A DNA stretch of 7,336 bases from CAZAGD01 sp964484485 (lineage in GTDB: Bacteria > Desulfobacterota > SM23-61): assembly GCA_964484485.1 (NCBI GenBank), contig CAZAGD010000079.1, positions 1 through 7,336 of the forward strand. The letters run 5' to 3'. Shown here piece after piece: positions 1 to 5,924 of this stretch. The notes under the pieces were generated by a model, which was given only the letters and a program-made list of their open reading frames with translations, was not told the origin of the DNA and did no database searches. Numbering within the stretch: the stretch's first letter is position 1; every line of letters begins with the position of its first letter. The position numbers were made by a program, and so were the translations under genes.

Positions 1-1
1 C

Positions 2-232
2 TTGAATGTGTCTACAAATTTAGATTATTTTGATTTAATTAACCCCTGTGGCACAGGGCGCCGGGCTACTTCTATAGCTAAAATTTTGGGGAGAGATTTT
101 TCCATAGAAGAAGTAGAATCTTTAGCCATTGAGTTTTTTAAAAAAGTATTTAATATAGAATTAAAAACAGAACCCCTTTACAAAGTGGAGCCTTACCTTG
201 AAACCAACTTGGTTACGTCGGAAACTGCCTGA
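2..232 (+). CDS. lipB: Octanoyltransferase LipB, C-terminal part (5' end outside window)
   Basis: LipB moves the octanoyl group from octanoyl-ACP to the lysine of lipoyl domains, the first step of cytosolic lipoate assembly. Only the last 76 codons are present; the reading frame is open to the left edge, so the TTG at position 2 is an internal Leu codon, not a start. The fragment opens with LNVSTNLDYFDLINPCG, the conserved LipB segment whose Cys (fragment residue 16) is the acyl-carrying catalytic cysteine; the partner lysine lies upstream, outside the window. It is followed by the usual TS-hydrophobic segment and a helical tail ending in a somewhat divergent stretch. The stop (TGA at 230-232) lies 35 bases inside lipA, so the two genes overlap in different frames and are almost certainly translationally coupled. 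Identification is firm because of the motif and because lipA follows. Confidence 0.93.
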   Translation: MNVSTNLDYFDLINPCGTGRRATSIAKILGRDFSIEEVESLAIEFFKKVFNIELKTEPLYKVEPYLETNLVTSETA

Positions 233-1061
233 TCCCCATATCTTACAAAATATGCGCGATTTGCTGGCGCGGCATCACCTATATACTGTCTGTCAGGGAG
301 CACTTTGTCCTAATCAGGGAGAGTGCTTTGCGGCAGGTACAGCCACTTTTTTAATTTTAGGCCGCACTTGCACCAGGGCCTGTACTTTTTGCGCCATTCC
401 TTCAACTCAACATCCCCCCACCCCCGACCCAGATGAACCCTACCGCATAGCTCAGGCAGTCCAAGAATTAGGACTAAATTATGTAGTTATAACCTCAGTG
501 ACCAGAGACGATTTGGTAGATGGCGGCGCTGGTCATTTTGCCAAGACTGTCCAAATTTTAAAAGAAAGGAACCCTTTGCTTATTGTGGAAGTGTTGATTC
601 CCGATTTCCAGGGATCTTTACTATCTTTACAAAAAGTAATAGAGAGCGGGGCCGACATTATTAACCATAACCTGGAAACTGTGCCTCGTCTTTATCCTGA
701 AGTGCGTCCCCAAGCTGATTATCAAAGATCTTTGCGGCTCTTAAGAATAGTTAAAGGAATTGATCCAAATAGAATTACCAAATCAGGCCTTATGTTGGGA
801 TTGGGTGAAGTAAAAGAAGAAATTTTAGAGGTTATGGAAGATCTACGCCAAGTTTCTTGCGACATTCTTACTTTGGGCCAGTATTTGCAGCCTTCTCAAA
901 AGCATCATCCGGTTGTTCGTTATATTCCTCCCGAAGAGTTTGCCGAGTTTAAAGACATAGGAGAAAAAATGGGATTTAAAGAAGTTTTTTCCGGACCACT
1001 GGTCAGAAGTTCTTTTCATGCTCAAGAAGTTTATAAAAAAATAGCCGGAAATAATCGATAA
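198..1061 (+). CDS. lipA: Lipoyl synthase LipA (radical SAM)
   Basis: LipA inserts sulfur at C6 and C8 of protein-bound octanoate using S-adenosylmethionine and sacrifices an auxiliary [4Fe-4S] cluster. The 287-residue product has both cysteine sets: C32, C37, C43 (CX4CX5C, auxiliary cluster) and C58, C62, C65 (CX3CX2C, radical-SAM cluster). Other family marks are KPTWLRRKLP at the N-terminus, VVITSVTRDDLVDGGA, VEVLIPDFQG, NHNLETVPRLYP, KSGLMLGLGE and DILTLGQYLQPS. The C-terminal serine motif reads RSSF (270-273) where most members have RSSY; the cluster-binding serine is kept. The start is the TTG at 198, preceded by GGAG at 187-190. The next in-frame ATG (252) would remove the conserved N-terminal segment, so TTG is preferred despite the 35-base overlap with lipB. 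Length is normal for the family. Confidence 0.97.
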   Translation: MKPTWLRRKLPDPHILQNMRDLLARHHLYTVCQGALCPNQGECFAAGTATFLILGRTCTRACTFCAIPSTQHPPTPDPDEPYRIAQAVQELGLNYVVITSVTRDDLVDGGAGHFAKTVQILKERNPLLIVEVLIPDFQGSLLSLQKVIESGADIINHNLETVPRLYPEVRPQADYQRSLRLLRIVKGIDPNRITKSGLMLGLGEVKEEILEVMEDLRQVSCDILTLGQYLQPSQKHHPVVRYIPPEEFAEFKDIGEKMGFKEVFSGPLVRSSFHAQEVYKKIAGNNR

Positions 1062-1085
1062 TTACTAAATATTATGGAGAGGATA

Positions 1086-1478
1086 ATGGGGATGACCAAA
1101 AAGATTAAGTGGGAAAAAGAAAAACTCTTAAAGATGATGGAAAAGGAACGTGGTTATATGTTTCCTACCTGGGTATTTTTAGCTGATAAAGATGTTGAGT
1201 TTCTTAAAGCATATAATGCAGTTTATCAAAGGGGATTTAATAAAGGAAAAGCCTTGGAAGCAAAAACTCGGGAGTTTGTGGCTATGGCCATTCTTGCCTA
1301 TAGAGGCCGAACCGAAGCAGTTTACGAACATGCTAAAAGAGCTTTACGTTTAGGAGCCACTAAAGCAGAACTTTTGGAAGTATTCGAAACAGCTATGTTA
1401 CCTGGGGGTGCGCCTACCCTGACTACTGGGCTACAAGCTTTGATGCGTATTGAAAGCGAAGAAAAACAAAATAAATAA
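1086..1478 (+). CDS. Carboxymuconolactone decarboxylase / AhpD-fold protein lacking cysteines
   Basis: About 130 residues with the all-helical CMD/AhpD pattern: an ALEAKTREFVAMAILAY helix (about 56-72), then YEHAKRALRLGATKAELLEVFETAM (about 80-104) and a PGGAPTL segment. CMD-fold proteins include gamma-carboxymuconolactone decarboxylase and the AhpD peroxidase partner. The catalytic CXXC of AhpD is absent and the protein has no cysteine at all, so a thiol peroxidase role is unlikely; the conserved His of the EH pair (E81, H82) remains. Substrate is unknown. Three in-frame ATGs exist (1074, 1086, 1092). GGAGAGGA at 1076-1083 would overlap the first and serves the second or third, so 1086 is chosen, with 1092 equally possible. 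The gene starts 24 bases after lipA on the same strand and probably belongs to the lip operon. The N-terminus is unusually lysine- and glutamate-rich. Confidence 0.85.
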   Translation: MGMTKKIKWEKEKLLKMMEKERGYMFPTWVFLADKDVEFLKAYNAVYQRGFNKGKALEAKTREFVAMAILAYRGRTEAVYEHAKRALRLGATKAELLEVFETAMLPGGAPTLTTGLQALMRIESEEKQNK

Positions 1479-1501
1479 AAGCATATTCCCCCTCAACCTT
1501 C

Positions 1502-1524
1502 CCTTCTCCCCCAAAGGGAGAAGG
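1502..1524. repeat. Perfect 9-bp hairpin between the CMD and SDR genes
   Basis: CCTTCTCCC (1502-1510) and GGGAGAAGG (1516-1524) are exact inverted complements around a 5-base loop. Neither side is followed by a T run, so it is not a standard intrinsic terminator. Its C-rich lead-in (1488-1503) resembles dispersed genomic repeats seen between genes in many bacteria. It could attenuate transcription from the lip operon or protect an mRNA end. Confidence 0.6.
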
Positions 1525-1569
1525 AAATTTGATTGGGTTCAATAAGATAATTTTTCAAAGGAGGATTTA

Positions 1570-2328
1570 ATGCGTTTTCAAGGAAAAGTGGTTTTAATTA
1601 CTGGCGCTGGCGTGGGCATTGGTAGAGCTACAGCGATTCGCTTCGGGAAAGAAGGAGCTAAGGTGGCGGTAAATTCTCTTACTCCAGAACATGGGTTGGA
1701 GACCCTACGTCTGCTCAAAGAGGCGGGTGGAGAAGGAATTTATATTCAAGGGGATGTATCAATAGCTGCAGATGCTCAGCGGATGGTGGAAGAGACCGTA
1801 AAGGCTTTTGGTAAGATAGATATCCTGGTCAATAATGCCGGCATCGTTATCCCAGGCCGAGTTGATAATATGTCAGAAGAAGACTGGGATCGAACTATGG
1901 CCGTGAACTTGAAAGGAGTATTCCTTGTTTCTAAATACACCATTCCTATAATGCGTAAAAATGGCGGAGGGGTAATTGTCCATAACGCTTCCGTTGTCGC
2001 TTTAAAAGGAGTTAAAGATCGAGGGGCTTACACAGCTTCAAAGGGTGGAGTCTGGGCTTTAACCAAAGCTATGGCTGCTGATTATTTGGCCGATAATATC
2101 CGCGTCAATTGTGTCTGCCCAGGGACTACTTACACGCCTTCTTTGGAAAGAAGAATCCAAGCATTTCCTGATCCCGAAAAGGCTCGGGCAGATTTTATTG
2201 CTCGCCAGCCTATGGGGCGTTTGGGGAAAGACGAAGAAATTGCTGCCGCCATCCTCTTTGCGGCCTCTGATGAAGCAGCTTTCATGAACGGGGCGACAAT
2301 TGCTATTGACGGTGGGATGACGATTTAA
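1570..2328 (+). CDS. Short-chain dehydrogenase/reductase (FabG-like SDR)
   Basis: A 252-residue classical SDR, the usual family length, using NAD(P)(H) to interconvert a carbonyl and an alcohol. Visible motifs: nucleotide-binding TGAGVGIG (11-18), GDV (61-63) adenine pocket, NNAG (88-91), N113, and the catalytic set S141, Y154, K158 (YTASK). The C-terminus IDGGMTI is typical of FabG-type and related quinone/sugar-alcohol dehydrogenases. No acidic residue closes the second beta-strand (VAVNSL, 32-37), which argues weakly for NADPH over NADH. The substrate cannot be read from sequence. A strong ribosome site, AAAGGAGG, sits 5-6 bases before the ATG. The gene is 91 bases after the CMD gene with a hairpin between, so it may be read with the lip genes or separately; FabG-like activity would fit octanoyl-ACP supply, but that is speculation. 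Its last 26 bases overlap the convergent protease gene. Confidence 0.95.
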   Translation: MRFQGKVVLITGAGVGIGRATAIRFGKEGAKVAVNSLTPEHGLETLRLLKEAGGEGIYIQGDVSIAADAQRMVEETVKAFGKIDILVNNAGIVIPGRVDNMSEEDWDRTMAVNLKGVFLVSKYTIPIMRKNGGGVIVHNASVVALKGVKDRGAYTASKGGVWALTKAMAADYLADNIRVNCVCPGTTYTPSLERRIQAFPDPEKARADFIARQPMGRLGKDEEIAAAILFAASDEAAFMNGATIAIDGGMTI

Positions 2329-2695
2329 TTTTTTTCATCTGCATAAGAACCATAGGTAGGGGTTTTAACTCTCGGCGGAGGGGATCGAGCATCATTCCCA
2401 AGGCCTCTAAAGTAGTTGCACCTAATAGATATATTCCTTTGTCACCAAAGACCACCGGGGCGGCGCGAATTTTCCCTTGATATTCGAAAAAGGCGTTCCC
2501 TATTGGTCTCTTTATTATTTCTCCATTGGCTAAAATAAATTCCTGAAAAGAGGTGGGTTTAATCCCCAGTCTCTTTAAAACCTCGGCGGGAACTACAGAG
2601 TACACTGCCCCCGAATCCACAAGAAATTCACATTCTTTTTTCCTTCGGGGATGAGCAGGATTTACTACTTTCAATTTCAGATAGACTATGCCCAT
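2303..2695 (-). CDS. Retropepsin-like (clan AA) aspartic protease family protein
   Basis: A 130-residue soluble protein with the single-domain retroviral-type aspartic protease pattern: FLVDSGAVYSVVP (24-36) containing the catalytic D27-S28-G29 triad, a middle strand region with GNAFFEYQGK, and the YLLGATTLEALGM segment (89-101), which matches the hydrophobic-hydrophobic-Gly 'psi loop' motif. Such proteins act as homodimers, each giving one Asp. Bacterial members of this size are common but their substrates are mostly unknown. There is no signal peptide or membrane segment. The ATG at 2695 is preceded by GAAGGA with a 9-base gap. The C-terminal tail (LMQMKKIKSSSHRQ) is basic and runs into the opposite-strand SDR gene, overlapping by 26 bases. 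A promoter is visible just upstream. No toxin-antitoxin partner is adjacent. Confidence 0.85.
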   Translation of the reverse strand: MGIVYLKLKVVNPAHPRRKKECEFLVDSGAVYSVVPAEVLKRLGIKPTSFQEFILANGEIIKRPIGNAFFEYQGKIRAAPVVFGDKGIYLLGATTLEALGMMLDPLRRELKPLPMVLMQMKKIKSSSHRQ

Positions 2696-2724
2696 AGATA
2701 ATTTTCCTTCATTTTATTTAAAGC

Positions 2725-2753
2725 ATTTAATCAAAATTTTTTAGCTAAGTCAA
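2725..2753 (-). promoter_or_regulatory. Predicted sigma70-type promoter for the aspartic protease gene
   Basis: On the minus strand TTGACT (2753-2748) and TTAAAT (2730-2725) are separated by 17 bases, matching -35 (5/6) and -10 (4/6) consensus. Transcription would begin near 2718, giving a leader of about 23 bases that includes the ribosome site. The region is very AT-rich, so chance matches are possible. Confidence 0.5.
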
Positions 2754-2859
2754 TAAAATAAAATTTTTTTCTTTTAATTTCGTTGTTACGGGTGGAAACT
2801 TTGCCTTTTTAGTTATCCCTCACTACGTCTTTTTCGCAACTCCCGATTTTTTTCGTCTT

Positions 2860-2895
2860 AAGTTAATTAAGAGGAGACTGTGTCCTAATTAACTT
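2860..2895. repeat. 10-bp perfect inverted repeat with 16-base spacer
   Basis: AAGTTAATTA (2860-2869) and TAATTAACTT (2886-2895) are exact inverted complements. Inside the spacer GGA and TCC can extend the pairing after a small bulge. There is no T run after it in either direction. It may be a protein-binding palindrome, a cruciform or the end of a degraded repeat element; it directly precedes the GC-rich tandem repeat. Confidence 0.65.
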
Positions 2896-2903
2896 TGGTG
2901 ACC

Positions 2904-2947
2904 GGAGGCAGGCCGGAGGCAGGCCAGAGGCAGGCCAGAGGCGGGCC
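2904..2947. repeat. Four tandem copies of an 11-base GC-rich unit
   Basis: The unit is (G/A)GAGGCAGGCC: copies at 2904-2914, 2915-2925, 2926-2936 and 2937-2947. Copies 1 and 2 are identical, copy 3 changes the first base, and copy 4 also has A to G at unit position 7. The block is far more GC-rich than its surroundings and looks like a minisatellite grown by replication slippage. The 11-base period is close to one DNA turn. Confidence 0.9.
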
Positions 2948-2951
2948 AGGC

Positions 2952-3084
2952 GAGATTACACTCCCTAATTCTTGGATAGAGGTTTGGGGAGATTACACCC
3001 CTCTTTCCTAAAGAGGGGGCGGGGGAGATTATATCTCTCTGTTTTAAAGAAAAGATAGAAGCGATTTGCGGCCGAAGGAGATTA
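2952..3084. repeat. GAGATTA-punctuated repeat array with palindromic core
   Basis: GAGATTA occurs at 2952-2958, 2989-2995, 3025-3031 and 3078-3084, with offsets of 37, 36 and 53 bases. The second interval carries a perfect hairpin, CCCCTCTTT (2998-3006) with AAAGAGGGG (3010-3018) around a 3-base loop. A near-identical inverted copy of that unit lies at 5963-6007. The last GAGATTA touches the stop codon of the neighbouring HEGAH gene. With the two preceding repeats this fills the 389-base gap between the protease and HEGAH genes, in which no gene is visible. Best described as a small dispersed palindromic repeat family. Confidence 0.75.
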
Positions 3085-3747
3085 TTAAAATCTAATTTGA
3101 TAATAAAAAATAAAGCCGCCATAAGGTAAGGGAGCTAAAGATAAATTATGGGAATTACTTTTGAGCCAATCGGGAGCCCAAGTTTGCGTTTTAAGAAATC
3201 TGTATCCTTGGTAGGTCGCTATGGCGGCCATAGAAATGGCAAATCCCTGAGCTAATGATTCATTGGAATAGTGTTCTAATCCTTTTAAGTCTCCTTGATA
3301 ATTGTTTCCGTTTCCCTTATTTGTAATTTTAAAGACCCAATAATCAAGTGTATAAAATATTGCATTCAGGACATTCCAGGCCATGAGGCCTCGTATAAAA
3401 GAATCATTCTTATCAATTTTATCTGCCTGGAGAATAAGCTCTGCTCCGATTATTTGAGACAACAATCCCGCGGAATAAATAGCAACCCCTTTATCCTTGC
3501 TTTTAGCTTCTTCGGTGAATCCTATGGGCTGATTATAAGTTCCGATTTTCCAACTCATTTGCGTATCCGTTACCCCAGCGACTAAGGCATGGGCACCTTC
3601 ATGAATTAGGGCCCCAGTTATAATACCAGCAGAAAACTTCAGAAAAGAATAAGCCAGGGAAGGCTCTTCGCTTTTAGCGAAAGATGGCGGGAAAAGAAAA
3701 ATTATAGTTAAGATAATAAAGGCAATTCTTTTTTTACTAATTCTCAT
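3085..3747 (-). CDS. Exported/membrane HExxH metallopeptidase-like protein (M50-like), function unknown
   Basis: A 220-residue protein beginning with a clear signal or anchor (MRISKKR, then a hydrophobic run to about 20 and a possible SFA-K cleavage near 24). Next comes the hydrophobic helix FSAGIITGALIHEGAHALVAG (about 38-58) with the zinc motif HEGAH (49-53). A second hydrophobic segment follows at about 87-107, then MAWNVLNAIFYTLDYWVF (122-139), in which N125/N128 and D135 could parallel the N-P-DG third-ligand helix of site-2 (M50) proteases; another hydrophobic stretch is at 164-185. The C-terminus (about 203-220) alternates polar and aromatic residues and ends in Phe, as in outer-membrane strands. 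HExxH inside a membrane helix supports a membrane metallopeptidase, but the protein is short and I do not recognise a named family. GGGGGAAG directly precedes the ATG. It seems monocistronic. Confidence 0.75.
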   Translation of the reverse strand: MRISKKRIAFIILTIIFLFPPSFAKSEEPSLAYSFLKFSAGIITGALIHEGAHALVAGVTDTQMSWKIGTYNQPIGFTEEAKSKDKGVAIYSAGLLSQIIGAELILQADKIDKNDSFIRGLMAWNVLNAIFYTLDYWVFKITNKGNGNNYQGDLKGLEHYSNESLAQGFAISMAAIATYQGYRFLKTQTWAPDWLKSNSHNLSLAPLPYGGFIFYYQIRF

Positions 3748-3826
3748 CTTCCCCCGGCATCTTGGATAGAAATTTAATTAGCAATCAGCAAGTGCAATGC
3801 CAGGGGAGCGGAATAAAGGATTTTGC

Positions 3827-3925
3827 CAATTTATTGATATTGCTTGATTTTTAAAAATGAGGAATTAAAAGGAAGAATGAATTTCTGTCAATTTATGGTG
3901 AAAGAGTCAATTTATTGACTTTTTT
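3827..3925. repeat. CAATTTATTGA direct repeats and AT hairpin upstream of the HEGAH gene
   Basis: CAATTTATTGA occurs exactly at 3827-3837 and 3908-3918, with a partial copy (CAATTTATGG) at 3889-3898. The last copy lies inside AGTCAA-TTTA-TTGACT (3905-3920), a 6-bp palindrome followed by T residues to 3925 on the plus strand. These sites bracket the predicted promoter of the HEGAH gene and could be operators, or a weak terminator at the end of the ACT transcription unit. Confidence 0.45.
3864..3891 (-). promoter_or_regulatory. Predicted sigma70-type promoter for the HEGAH gene
   Basis: On the minus strand a perfect TTGACA (3891-3886) is followed after 16 bases by TTTAAT (3869-3864), 5/6 to the -10 consensus. 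The leader to the ATG at 3747 would be about 110 bases. It lies between the two exact copies of the CAATTTATTGA repeat. Confidence 0.5.
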
Positions 3926-3951
3926 AAGATGAAGGGGGTCCGCTTATCTTC

Positions 3952-4380
3952 TTAGAGGGAATAAATCTCTTCATCTGTTAAAATGGCCAGCCCTTCTTCT
4001 TGGAGGATCCTTTCTGCTTCTTTAATTTTTTCTACATCTACCACGAGCACAGCACGCTTTTTATCTTCAATGACAAATCCATAAGCATCCTCAATATTAA
4101 TTTTTCTTTGACCAAAAACCTTGGCCACTCGATACAATCCGCCTGGCCGGTCATCCATAAGCACGGCGATTATCTCTCTTTTATTTGCGGAGATACCCTG
4201 AGATCGCAAAGCTTCCAAAGCAACATCCGGCTTGTCCACTAAAAGCTTCATTACTCCATATTCATATGTTCCCATGACAGTTATGGCGCGGATATTCACA
4301 TTGGCTTTGGCCATAATTTCCGCGACCCGTTCAATTCGACCTGGTTTATTTTCCACAAAAACAGAAATTTGATGAGCCAT
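3952..4380 (-). CDS. Tandem ACT-domain protein (two ACT repeats)
   Basis: A 142-residue cytoplasmic protein made of two ACT domains: residues about 4-65 with NKPGR (11-15), and about 71-138 with DDRPGGL (76-82). The Pro-Gly turn plus the following helix and the NINI/INIED strand are the amino-acid-binding signature of ACT modules, which sense small ligands such as amino acids. Stand-alone tandem-ACT proteins of this type are frequently encoded beside phenylacetate-CoA ligase genes in anaerobic bacteria and archaea, which matches the gene upstream here. It may modulate that ligase or a related oxidoreductase; this is inferred from context. The start is secure: GAGGAGGT lies 4 bases before the ATG. 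It is 203 bases downstream of the ligase on the same strand, with repeats between, so co-transcription is likely but not certain. Confidence 0.92.
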   Translation of the reverse strand: MAHQISVFVENKPGRIERVAEIMAKANVNIRAITVMGTYEYGVMKLLVDKPDVALEALRSQGISANKREIIAVLMDDRPGGLYRVAKVFGQRKINIEDAYGFVIEDKKRAVLVVDVEKIKEAERILQEEGLAILTDEEIYSL

Positions 4381-4406
4381 TTTTACCTCCTCAGAAATTT
4401 AAATTT

Positions 4407-4482
4407 CACCGCTGAGGCCGCAAAGGACGCAGAGAAATTTTATATAATTTAATCCGCCACAGAGAACACGGAGAACACAGAG
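4407..4482. repeat. Degenerate CACAGAG/CGCAGAG repeats
   Basis: Two blocks, 4407-4434 (ending AAAGGACGCAGAG) and 4454-4482 (CCACAGAG, then GAGAACACGG and GAGAACACAGAG), share a purine-rich ACNCAGAG theme. This resembles a low-complexity dispersed repeat found between genes in many bacterial genomes. It sits in the 203-base gap between the ligase and ACT genes. Confidence 0.65.
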
Positions 4483-4555
4483 TAAAATTTAAAGCCAAGA
4501 TCAGAAAGGGAATTTTTTAGTAAATTTAAAATAAATTAGGAGCCTAATCTTAAAA

Positions 4556-4573
4556 ATCTGCGTCATCTGCGTC
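4556..4573. repeat. Two tandem copies of ATCTGCGTC
   Basis: ATCTGCGTC is repeated exactly at 4556-4564 and 4565-4573, just after the ligase stop codon in transcription direction. Read on the minus strand it gives GACGCAGAT, related to the GGACGCAGAG block at 4425-4434, so it is probably an inverted, degenerate part of the same repeat family. Confidence 0.6.
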
Positions 4574-4583
4574 CCAAATAATT

Positions 4584-5882
4584 TTACATCTCCCGGCGAT
4601 CTATAACGCGGACGACTTTGCCCTCGCTTTTCGGCAATGTATCTGGTTCGACTAACTCCACTTTCGGAGTAACTAAAAGTTCAGAACGAAGAGCCTCCGT
4701 TATCTCTTTGCGCAGTCTCTCTAATTGCCAAAGGTCCCCTTTAAAGAACTCTGGTCGAACTTCTACGCGCACAATCATCCGGTCTTCAAAATTCTCCCTC
4801 TCCAAGATTACTAAATAATTTGTGCCTACTTCTGGAATATTCATGAGGGTAGTATCAATTTGCAACGGAAAGATATTTACGCCTTTTAGGATAAACATAT
4901 CGTCACTGCGGCCTTTTATCCGGCTTATCCGTCGATGGGTTCTTCCACACGCACAAGGTTCGGGATAGATAGTAGCTAAATCTTTAGACCGGTAACGTAT
5001 TAAAGGCATGCCTTCTCGATTTAAAGTAGTGAAAACTAATTCTCCCTCTTCTCCATCTGGTAAAACTTCCAGGGTCTGAGGATTAATCACTTCCACCAAA
5101 AAATCATCTTCCCAGAAGTGCATTCCTGATTTATATGTACATTCAAAGGCCACCCCTGGGCCATTCATCTCGGAGAGTCCATAAGAGTTGAAGGCATCTA
5201 CTCCGTACATTTCTTCAATCCTTTGCCTCGTTGCTTCGCTATGGGGCTCAGCTCCTATTAAAGCAATGCGCAGTTTAGTATCCTTTTTAGGATCTAACCC
5301 CATCTCTTCAAAAACTTTACGCAGATGCAAAGCATAGCTGGGAATGATGTGCATGACCGTTGTGCCGAAATCACGCATGAGGTTTATTTGCCTTTTACTA
5401 TTTCCTGATCCGGAAGGAATGGTTAAAGCACCGAGACGCTCCGCTCCATACTGAAAACCTAAGCCACCGGTAAAAAGTCCGTATCCAACTATATTCTGAA
5501 AGACATCATTTTTGCGGACTCCTGCCATGTACATGCAGCGCGCCACTAAATTAGCCCAGGCATCTAAGTCTTTGCGCGTATGAAAAACTGCTGTAGCCCT
5601 TCCGGTTGTCCCTGAAGATGAATGAACGCGCACAATCTCATCCTGGGGTACGCATAAAAACCCAAAGGGATAATGGGCCCGTAAATCCTCTTTAGTTGTA
5701 AAAGGAAGATTTTTTATATCTGATAGCGATTTTATTTTTTCGGGGGAGACGCCCTGCTCCTTAAAAACTTGCGCATAAAATGGTGATTTGGTTGCTTGTC
5801 TAAGGGTTTTTCTTAATCGCTTAAGCTGGATCTTTTGCAGCTCTGCGCGAGGCATGGTTTCTATTTCTTTCTGCCAAAACAT
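4584..5882 (-). CDS. paaK: Phenylacetate-CoA ligase family enzyme
   Basis: A 432-residue adenylate-forming enzyme that activates phenylacetate or a related aryl acid with ATP and CoA. Visible features: N-terminal FWQKEIETMPRAEL typical of the family; ATP loop HSSSGTTGRAT (87-97); IGAEPHSE (209-216); YGLSEMNGPG (234-243); GELVFTTLNREGMPLIRYRSKD (280-301); PCACGRTHRRI (309-319); hinge GRSDDM (324-329) followed by LKGVNIFP; and the C-terminal catalytic lysine K422 in EGKVVRVIDRR. Length is normal (about 430). C248, H255, C310 and C312 may form a metal site (inference). The ATG at 5882 matches the family N-terminus and has AAAGGAA about 8 bases upstream. In anaerobes such enzymes serve aromatic amino acid fermentation, via arylpyruvate oxidoreductases, or aromatic degradation; no paa ring-hydroxylating genes are present here. 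Exact substrate is uncertain. The tandem-ACT gene follows. Confidence 0.95.
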   Translation of the reverse strand: MFWQKEIETMPRAELQKIQLKRLRKTLRQATKSPFYAQVFKEQGVSPEKIKSLSDIKNLPFTTKEDLRAHYPFGFLCVPQDEIVRVHSSSGTTGRATAVFHTRKDLDAWANLVARCMYMAGVRKNDVFQNIVGYGLFTGGLGFQYGAERLGALTIPSGSGNSKRQINLMRDFGTTVMHIIPSYALHLRKVFEEMGLDPKKDTKLRIALIGAEPHSEATRQRIEEMYGVDAFNSYGLSEMNGPGVAFECTYKSGMHFWEDDFLVEVINPQTLEVLPDGEEGELVFTTLNREGMPLIRYRSKDLATIYPEPCACGRTHRRISRIKGRSDDMFILKGVNIFPLQIDTTLMNIPEVGTNYLVILERENFEDRMIVRVEVRPEFFKGDLWQLERLRKEITEALRSELLVTPKVELVEPDTLPKSEGKVVRVIDRREM

Positions 5883-5924
5883 AAAAGTTTTCCTTTCAAT
5901 CTCCTTTGCCTTTATTAATGAATT

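Noticed and set aside
1502..1524. Hairpin as an intrinsic terminator after the CMD gene
   Set aside because: There is no T run after the stem on either strand; kept only as a repeat.
2952..3084. Possible CRISPR array
   Set aside because: The repeated word is only 7 bases, intervals are irregular (37, 36, 53), one interval is itself a repeat found elsewhere, and there are no cas genes.
2889..3122. Open frame of 77 codons on the minus strand
   Set aside because: It runs through the tandem and palindromic repeats and the out-of-frame end of the HEGAH gene; composition is not protein-like.
3295..3585. Open frame on the plus strand opposite the HEGAH gene
   Set aside because: Antisense shadow; the minus-strand frame has a signal peptide and a zinc motif.
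4643..4657. GGTTCGACTAACTCC resembling a tRNA T-arm
   Set aside because: It lies inside the ligase coding sequence and there is no acceptor stem or anticodon arm around it.
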